Notes under the pieces: generated by a model
Database searches by the model: none
Told to the model about the DNA's origin: nothing
The model's input: the letters and a program-made list of their open reading frames with translations, nothing else
Source of the DNA: Terriglobia bacterium
GTDB lineage: Bacteria > Acidobacteriota > Terriglobia > Terriglobales > Acidobacteriaceae
DNA: 64,000 bases
Assembly: GCA_020072585.1 (NCBI GenBank)
Contig: JAIQGL010000004.1
Span: 124,001 to 188,000 of the forward strand
Direction: 5' to 3'
Part shown: one piece after another, positions 59,534 to 64,000 of the stretch
Position numbering within the stretch: position 1 is the first letter of the stretch
Layout: every line of letters begins with the position of its first letter
Position numbers and translations under genes: made by a program

Positions 59534-60964
59534 ATGGTAAACGAACTGCGCAATTTTCTCGCTCTCTCGTACGATGAACTGGAAGAAATGAACCTGCAAG
59601 CGAAGGAGCAGCGCCGCAATCGCGTTGCCATGCATAAGGTCCAGGAAGACCGGCTGAAATATCTGACCGATGAAAAACGCATCAAGGCCGTTACTGTCCT
59701 GTTCAGCGACCTTGAAGGCCGCTTGCACATGCTGGACTATGACAAGAAATTTTTAATCAAAAGCTGGGACAATCTCACTTTTGACGGCTCGTCCATTCGC
59801 GGATTCACGGCCCAGCGCGAAAGCGATCTTCGTCTCGGCCTGGATTGGAGCTCTTTCTACTGGGCGCCGGCAGACGTGTTTGGCTCAGGAAAAGTCCTGG
59901 TCTTTGGCGAGGTGATTGACAAGGGCGGCACGCCCTACAGCGCCGATATTCGCGGCAATCTCAAAATGTTCGCCGAGCAGATGTACAAGAAGGAAGGCTA
60001 TACGCTCAACGCGGCCAATGAGATCGAGGGCTTCCTCTTCCAGGGATCTGACGCCGAACGCCGCTACCATGAAACCGGCAAATTCGAATATGTGAACACC
60101 GGCGGGTATTATCATTCGCTCCCCGGCGACCTGCTGCGCACGTTTATTGACACCACGGCGGAAGTCCAGCGCGCCATGGGCTTTCAGAATGAGAAAGACC
60201 ATCCTGAGGTGGCGCCATCACAATTTGAAATCAATTACAGCTATGGCGAAGTGGTGGCGGCCGCAGACCAGATCCAGCTCTACAAGCTGATTTGCCGCCA
60301 GGTGGCAACCCGGATGGGGCTGACCGCTTGTTTTCTGCCCAAACCTGTTGTGGGTGTAAACGGCAACGGCATGCATACCAACGTCTCTATCAGCAAAGGC
60401 GGAAAGAACCTTTTCTGGGACCCCAAAGGCGAGGAGAAACTCAGCCAGCTCGGGTGGTCGTTTGTTGATCGCATCCTCACGCATGGCAATGATATTTGCC
60501 TCATGCTCAACGCCAGCGTGAACGCCTATCGCCGTCTTGATCCTCATTTTGAAGCGCCAAATCAGATCAAAGCCTCGGCGGTGGACCGCGGTTCCATGGT
60601 CCGCATCCCAATCGGCAATGAGAAGAGCATGCGTGTTGAGGTGCGCTCCGTGGCCCCTGACGCGAACCCTTACATGGTGATGCTGGGTGTTTTCAAAACC
60701 GGCATTGCGGGCACTACCTCCAGAATCAAAAACCTGCGCCAGGCGGAACGTTACCTGCCCGATAACATCTACACGGCGCTGGAAAACTTCCGCAAGGCGG
60801 AGTGGACCACCAAACTTCTGGGTGAAGACGTGAAGGCGCGCTACGCTGATCTGAAGCAGGCGTCCGCGGACCGTTGCCCGCGTTTGCTGGGAACGTTCGT
60901 CAAGGCCCCTGAAGTCCAGTACCACCACGATGTCTACAATCAGTTCCTGTGGAACATGTTCTAG
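59534..60964 (+). CDS. Glutamine synthetase, type I-like
   Basis: A 476-residue enzyme ligating ammonium to glutamate with ATP. Seen are the latch/beta-grasp region (LTFDGSSIRGF), active-site GNGMHTNVSI, NEIEGFLF and RIPIGNEKSMRVEVRS. The N-terminal 50 residues form an unusual charged helical extension. The adenylylation-loop tyrosine motif NLYDLPPE is not present; RYLPDNIYTAL stands in that area, so control by adenylylation is doubtful. AAGGAG precedes the ATG. It ends at a terminator shared with the convergent rhodanese gene. It pairs functionally with gdhA. Confidence 0.92.
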   Translation: MVNELRNFLALSYDELEEMNLQAKEQRRNRVAMHKVQEDRLKYLTDEKRIKAVTVLFSDLEGRLHMLDYDKKFLIKSWDNLTFDGSSIRGFTAQRESDLRLGLDWSSFYWAPADVFGSGKVLVFGEVIDKGGTPYSADIRGNLKMFAEQMYKKEGYTLNAANEIEGFLFQGSDAERRYHETGKFEYVNTGGYYHSLPGDLLRTFIDTTAEVQRAMGFQNEKDHPEVAPSQFEINYSYGEVVAAADQIQLYKLICRQVATRMGLTACFLPKPVVGVNGNGMHTNVSISKGGKNLFWDPKGEEKLSQLGWSFVDRILTHGNDICLMLNASVNAYRRLDPHFEAPNQIKASAVDRGSMVRIPIGNEKSMRVEVRSVAPDANPYMVMLGVFKTGIAGTTSRIKNLRQAERYLPDNIYTALENFRKAEWTTKLLGEDVKARYADLKQASADRCPRLLGTFVKAPEVQYHHDVYNQFLWNMF

Positions 60965-60985
60965 ACCGTATCTCTGCAAACAGCG

Positions 60986-61020
60986 AAAATGCCCTGGTCT
61001 GCAAGACAAGGGCATTTTCT
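60986..61020. terminator. Bidirectional terminator between glutamine synthetase and rhodanese
   Basis: A 10-bp perfect stem AAAATGCCCT/AGGGCATTTT with A-run before and T-run after, usable from both convergent genes. Confidence 0.88.
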
Positions 61021-61031
61021 ATTGCCGTGCT

Positions 61032-61949
61032 TTATTTAGAAGGAGAGGTTTCAGCCGGCAAATTTTTCTGGCTCCATTCATAAAAGGAAGCGTCATACAT
61101 TCTGGGCTCGTACCCCAGATATTTGGCTACGAAATAATCGAAAGAAGACTGCATCCCCGTCCGGCAGTAAGTAACCAGTGGCTGGTCTGCCCTGGCATTC
61201 AGATGTAAGTACATACGCCGCAACTCTGCTTCCGGCCGCAATACCGGATCTTCACTGCTCACCAGCATGTCCATCCAGAACAGGCTTTTTGCTCCAGGAA
61301 TATGTCCGGCTTTCGCCACATCTTCTGAAAGTTGCTCACCAGTGAATTCTTTGACCGGACGGGCATCCACCAGAGTGATGGTCCCCGGTTTCTTCGCAAC
61401 CAGGTTACGCACCATCGCTGTATCGATGAGGATTTCTGCCCGGGGCGCGATCCTGAGTGACGCGGCCTTGACGGCTGGCGTCTCCGTGGAGAGCGGCCGG
61501 TGTTCAGCCGTCCACTTTTCTATGCCGCCATCCAGCAACGAGGCGCGGCCCGCTACGCCAAGATAATCCAGCGTGAAATAAGCCCGGGCAGCAAACAGGT
61601 TGGAACGCTCGCCATACAACACCACGCGTGAGTCATTGCTTATGCCCGCCGCGGAAAACGCCTGCTGGAGCGTCCCCACTGGCGGGAGCTCGCTGGGGAC
61701 GCCATCACGTGTCACCGCGATTTCACTCAACTTGATCTGACGCGCGCCGGGAATATGTCCCCTGGAATAAAACTCCGGCGTGGAATCAATGCAGAGCACC
61801 ACCAGGTCCGGGTCTTTCAGATGATCGGCCAGCCACTCGGTCGTTACCAGCATTTCCGGCCGCAGTTTGGGCGCTGAACTGGTCTCCGCATGGGTCTGCG
61901 AAACAACGATCATGCCCAACGCCGCCAGCGCGATTACTCGAAAAAACAT
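61032..61949 (-). CDS. Exported two-domain sulfurtransferase (rhodanese), copy 2
   Basis: A 305-residue protein with a signal peptide (FFRVIALAALGMIVVSQTHA) and two rhodanese domains. The first is inactive in the usual position (VVLYGERSNLFAA, no Cys). The second has the active cysteine in VTYCRTGMQSS at about residue 266. It transfers a sulfane sulfur to a thiol acceptor in the periplasm. It lies 10 bp after its paralog on the same strand, so they form an operon. The tail residues SYEWSQ-type match other bacterial exported thiosulfate sulfurtransferases. Confidence 0.88.
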   Translation of the reverse strand: MFFRVIALAALGMIVVSQTHAETSSAPKLRPEMLVTTEWLADHLKDPDLVVLCIDSTPEFYSRGHIPGARQIKLSEIAVTRDGVPSELPPVGTLQQAFSAAGISNDSRVVLYGERSNLFAARAYFTLDYLGVAGRASLLDGGIEKWTAEHRPLSTETPAVKAASLRIAPRAEILIDTAMVRNLVAKKPGTITLVDARPVKEFTGEQLSEDVAKAGHIPGAKSLFWMDMLVSSEDPVLRPEAELRRMYLHLNARADQPLVTYCRTGMQSSFDYFVAKYLGYEPRMYDASFYEWSQKNLPAETSPSK

Positions 61950-61959
61950 TATGAACTCC

Positions 61960-62856
61960 TTAGCGCAGTGACTTGCCTTCCACCACCGGCAACATATTCA
62001 CGTGACTCCATTGGTGAATGGAGCCATCAAACATAGCGGCATCATATCCCAGATATTTAGCGACGAAATACATATGCGATGCTTGCAGGCCGATCTCACA
62101 GTAAGTAACCAACTTCTGCCCCGGCATGATGCCTCTTGCCGCGAAGAGCTCTTTCAATTTGTCCGGAGGGAGAAAGACCGGCTTATTTTTGGCATCCACC
62201 AGGGTCTCCTGCCAGTAAATATGCGTAGCGCCCGCAATGTGGCCATCGGTATACCGTTTGTCCGGGCGTGAATCTACCAGCGCGGCGGACTTTGCCGGTT
62301 GTTCGGAAATCTTCTTCACTTCTTCCATCAGTGCCCGCGCTTCAGGATGAACATGTGGAGTGAAGTCACCCTGTGCGATTTTCGGCTCGTCTTTTGATAG
62401 CGGCCTCTTTTCCAGCTTCCACTCGTCAATGCCTCCATCCAAAAGAGCTGCATGGTTGCCGTGGCCAAGGTAGTCCAGCGTGTAGTAAGCGCGGCCAGCC
62501 ATGGGATACCAAGCCGTGGTGTAAATCACCACGCGCGAATCATCGTTTACTCCCACTTTTTCAAAAGCTGCTTTGAGTTTTTCAGGGGAGGGCAGCTCGG
62601 CATCCTCGCCTTCAATGAAATCTGACAGCACCAGAAAGCGAGCGCCCGGAATGTGACCGTCCTCATATTCAGAGCGCTTATCACCCACGTGCAAAACAAC
62701 CACTTTAGGGTCATTGAGGTGTTCAGACAGCCATTGCGCGGAGACAATCATCTCCGGATGGACCTGTCCCTGGCCGGGGGCTGCGTAAGCCGTGGAAGCC
62801 AGGGCAACAAGAAGAATGGCGGTTATGCAGAATGAAACAGATCGTCTGTTCGACAT
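61960..62856 (-). CDS. Exported two-domain sulfurtransferase (rhodanese), copy 1
   Basis: A 298-residue paralog of the downstream gene. The start is the ATG at 62856 (MSNRRSVSFCITAILLV), giving a clean signal peptide; the open frame to 62991 is not used. GGAGG lies 12 bases upstream. The N-terminal rhodanese domain has no active cysteine (VVIYTTAWYPMAG). The C-terminal domain has VTYCEIGLQAS. Active-site loops of the two copies differ (CRTGMQ versus CEIGLQ), so they may use different acceptors. It heads a two-gene operon. Confidence 0.88.
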   Translation of the reverse strand: MSNRRSVSFCITAILLVALASTAYAAPGQGQVHPEMIVSAQWLSEHLNDPKVVVLHVGDKRSEYEDGHIPGARFLVLSDFIEGEDAELPSPEKLKAAFEKVGVNDDSRVVIYTTAWYPMAGRAYYTLDYLGHGNHAALLDGGIDEWKLEKRPLSKDEPKIAQGDFTPHVHPEARALMEEVKKISEQPAKSAALVDSRPDKRYTDGHIAGATHIYWQETLVDAKNKPVFLPPDKLKELFAARGIMPGQKLVTYCEIGLQASHMYFVAKYLGYDAAMFDGSIHQWSHVNMLPVVEGKSLR

Positions 62857-63018
62857 TTGAAATGGGTGCCTCCACACACAAGTCTCCTTGGGGCCATGCC
62901 TCACGGTATAGGACAAATGAAAGGTTGAGGGGCATAATATACACGGCTGGACGGCACTCAACGGCTTGCCGTTAGCCACGGCGCATGCCATTTTGCGCCA
63001 TCCTTAAGAGGCCACACC

Positions 63019-63747
63019 ATGAAAAGATGCGTCGTTACGATCTTCCTGAGTACAGGGCTGCTTTGCACATGGGCGTTCGCCCAATCGCCGCTCGATGATC
63101 TGCGCAAGAGGGCGGAAGCAGCATTGGGCAAGCGCGGTCCAGCCGATGATCGGATCGCCGCCGGGTTGAAGGAAGCGCTCACCGTGAGCACGCGCAAGGC
63201 AGTCGCCTCCACGGGCCGCGTCGATGGCTTTCTGAAAAATGCTGCCATCAAGATCCTGCTGCCGGAAAAGCTGCGCAGCGTGGGCAAAGGCATGCGCCTG
63301 GTCGGCATGGGCCAGCAGGTAGATGCTCTGGAAATAGGGATGAATCGCGCTGCCGAACAAGCCGCGCCCGAGGCCCGGCAAATTTTTGTCAACGCTGTAA
63401 CAAAAATGTCGATCGCGGATGCCCGCCAGATCCTTTCCGGCGGTGACACGGCTGCAACCGAATACTTCAAAGCCAAAAGCACGGACGAGCTGACGGCAGC
63501 TTTCGCACCCATTGTGCACAAGTCGATGGAAAACGTCGGCGTGATCCGCCAATATAATCAGTTGATGCAGAACCCCATGGCCGGACGCCTGGCGGAAAGC
63601 AAGGATTTCAGCCTGGATAAATACGTGGTCGGCAAAACCATGGACGGACTGTTTTACGTGATCGGCGAGGAAGAAAAAAAGATCCGTAAGGACCCCGCGG
63701 CGCAAACCACGGCACTTCTGCGGGAGATATTTGGGAAAAAGCAGTAG
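63019..63747 (+). CDS. DUF4197 family exported protein
   Basis: A 242-residue protein with a signal peptide (CVVTIFLSTGLLCTWAFA). The mature part matches DUF4197: IAAGLKEALTVSTRKAVAS near the start, NRAAEQAAPEARQIFVNAV, and KYVVGKTMDGLFYVIGEEEK near the end. It is almost entirely helical. The function of the family is not known. It diverges from the rhodanese operon and is followed by the secreted TPR gene at 63857. Confidence 0.85.
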   Translation: MKRCVVTIFLSTGLLCTWAFAQSPLDDLRKRAEAALGKRGPADDRIAAGLKEALTVSTRKAVASTGRVDGFLKNAAIKILLPEKLRSVGKGMRLVGMGQQVDALEIGMNRAAEQAAPEARQIFVNAVTKMSIADARQILSGGDTAATEYFKAKSTDELTAAFAPIVHKSMENVGVIRQYNQLMQNPMAGRLAESKDFSLDKYVVGKTMDGLFYVIGEEEKKIRKDPAAQTTALLREIFGKKQ

Positions 63748-63856
63748 TTTAGGGTTTTGTAATACTTTGGCCGCTGCTGCCGGCTCCGTTGTAAAATTCT
63801 TTAAAACCCAGAGTTCTTAAAGGTCCGACACCTGCAACTCGGGTGAGGAGAATACG

Positions 63857-64000
63857 ATGAAACTCTTGGCATATGTCCTGGTAGCCTTTGCGCTTTGCGG
63901 ACCAATCAAAGCGCAGCAGCACGGCTCACACAATCCACCAGCCGCTAAAAAAGCCACGCTTATGACCGGGCTGGGAGATTTACATCATCCTGTTTCCACT
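63857..64000 (+). CDS. Secreted TPR-type protein, N-terminus only
   Basis: Forty-eight codons run off the right edge. GAGGAG stands 6 bases before the ATG. A signal peptide (LLAYVLVAFALCGPIKA) is followed by a His/Lys-rich segment and GLGDLHHPVST. That phrase resembles the start of a known group of exported TPR proteins (LGxLHHPVST), so TPR repeats are expected just outside the window. The family call is from memory and only moderately sure. Confidence 0.6.
   Translation, partial: MKLLAYVLVAFALCGPIKAQQHGSHNPPAAKKATLMTGLGDLHHPVST

Overview
The window looks like a chromosomal segment of a soil-type Acidobacteriota (Terriglobia/Koribacter-like). This is inferred from the gene families: an ADOP-type MacB/FtsX permease, an Oar-like TonB-dependent receptor with an N-terminal carboxypeptidase-regulatory domain, a MerR-TPR regulator, a fused receiver/thioredoxin-reductase with a partner cNMP-binding histidine kinase, many secreted TPR and metalloprotease proteins, and GC-rich coding DNA separated by repeat-laden spacers. 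No rRNA or CRISPR array was seen. Two tRNAs are present: Thr-CGU on the minus strand and Val-GAC on the plus strand.

Layout. 0-2.4 kb: trpE (runs off the left edge) diverging from an MBL-fold hydrolase. 2.5-6 kb: an accessory block with an HNH-repeat nuclease-like gene, repeats, a small gene behind a conserved hairpin leader, and a RAYT transposase bracketed by two REP pairs. 5.9-9 kb: a Mrr restriction enzyme with a DUF695-RraB protein, a PEP-mutase-family enzyme and a degenerate receiver. 9.3-10.7 kb: glutamate dehydrogenase. 10.7-12.5 kb: a graveyard of broken genes (MFS transporter, RHS, transposase-like tail). 12.6-18.1 kb: MerR-TPR regulator, tRNA-Thr, a gluzincin-TPR protein and a prolyl oligopeptidase. 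18.4-20.3 kb: a second HNH-repeat nuclease-like gene next to a 142-bp repeat array. 20.3-24.3 kb: an unknown protein, a CDP-alcohol phosphatidyltransferase, an FRG protein, an excisionase-like HTH gene and a second hairpin-leader small gene. 24.1-32 kb: small membrane protein, serS, LolA-like protein, TonB-dependent receptor. 31.8-38.6 kb: cysteine desulfurase, galT/cysS divergent pair, EamA exporter, class-III aminotransferase. 38.6-40.6 kb: truncated YceH, frameshifted Crp, degenerate receiver, KorA remnant. 40.7-50.9 kb: yraN, Ser/Thr kinase, pgsA, SGNH hydrolase, tRNA-Val, LRR protein, ADOP permease, HlyD remnant, GNAT, MaoC, DUF3224. 51-54 kb: two-component flavoprotein/kinase operon. 54-55.6 kb: repeats and a third hairpin-leader locus. 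55.9-64 kb: tag, molybdopterin oxidoreductase, cupin, glutamine synthetase, two secreted rhodaneses, DUF4197, and the start of a secreted TPR protein.

How the genes work together. Housekeeping genes (trpE, gdhA, serS, cysS, glnA-like, pgsA, cysteine desulfurase) are scattered as short units rather than long operons. gdhA and the glutamine synthetase both serve ammonium assimilation but are far apart. Clear operon-like pairs are Mrr/DUF695-RraB, the small protein/pgsA overlap, the receiver-flavoprotein/kinase pair, the tandem rhodaneses and the small ORF pair at 55.1 kb.

The most unusual content is in the spacers and accessory blocks: (i) two paralogous HNH-repeat proteins that each have the same repeat family on their 5' side; (ii) three copies of a conserved hairpin leader, each about 25-30 nt before a small gene starting ATG-GCT, two of them next to paralogous HTH genes; (iii) a complete RAYT/REP unit; (iv) a receiver-flavoprotein that lacks both expected redox dithiols; (v) several genes broken by single-base shifts or internal deletions. 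All functional statements rest on motifs read by eye; no database search was run.
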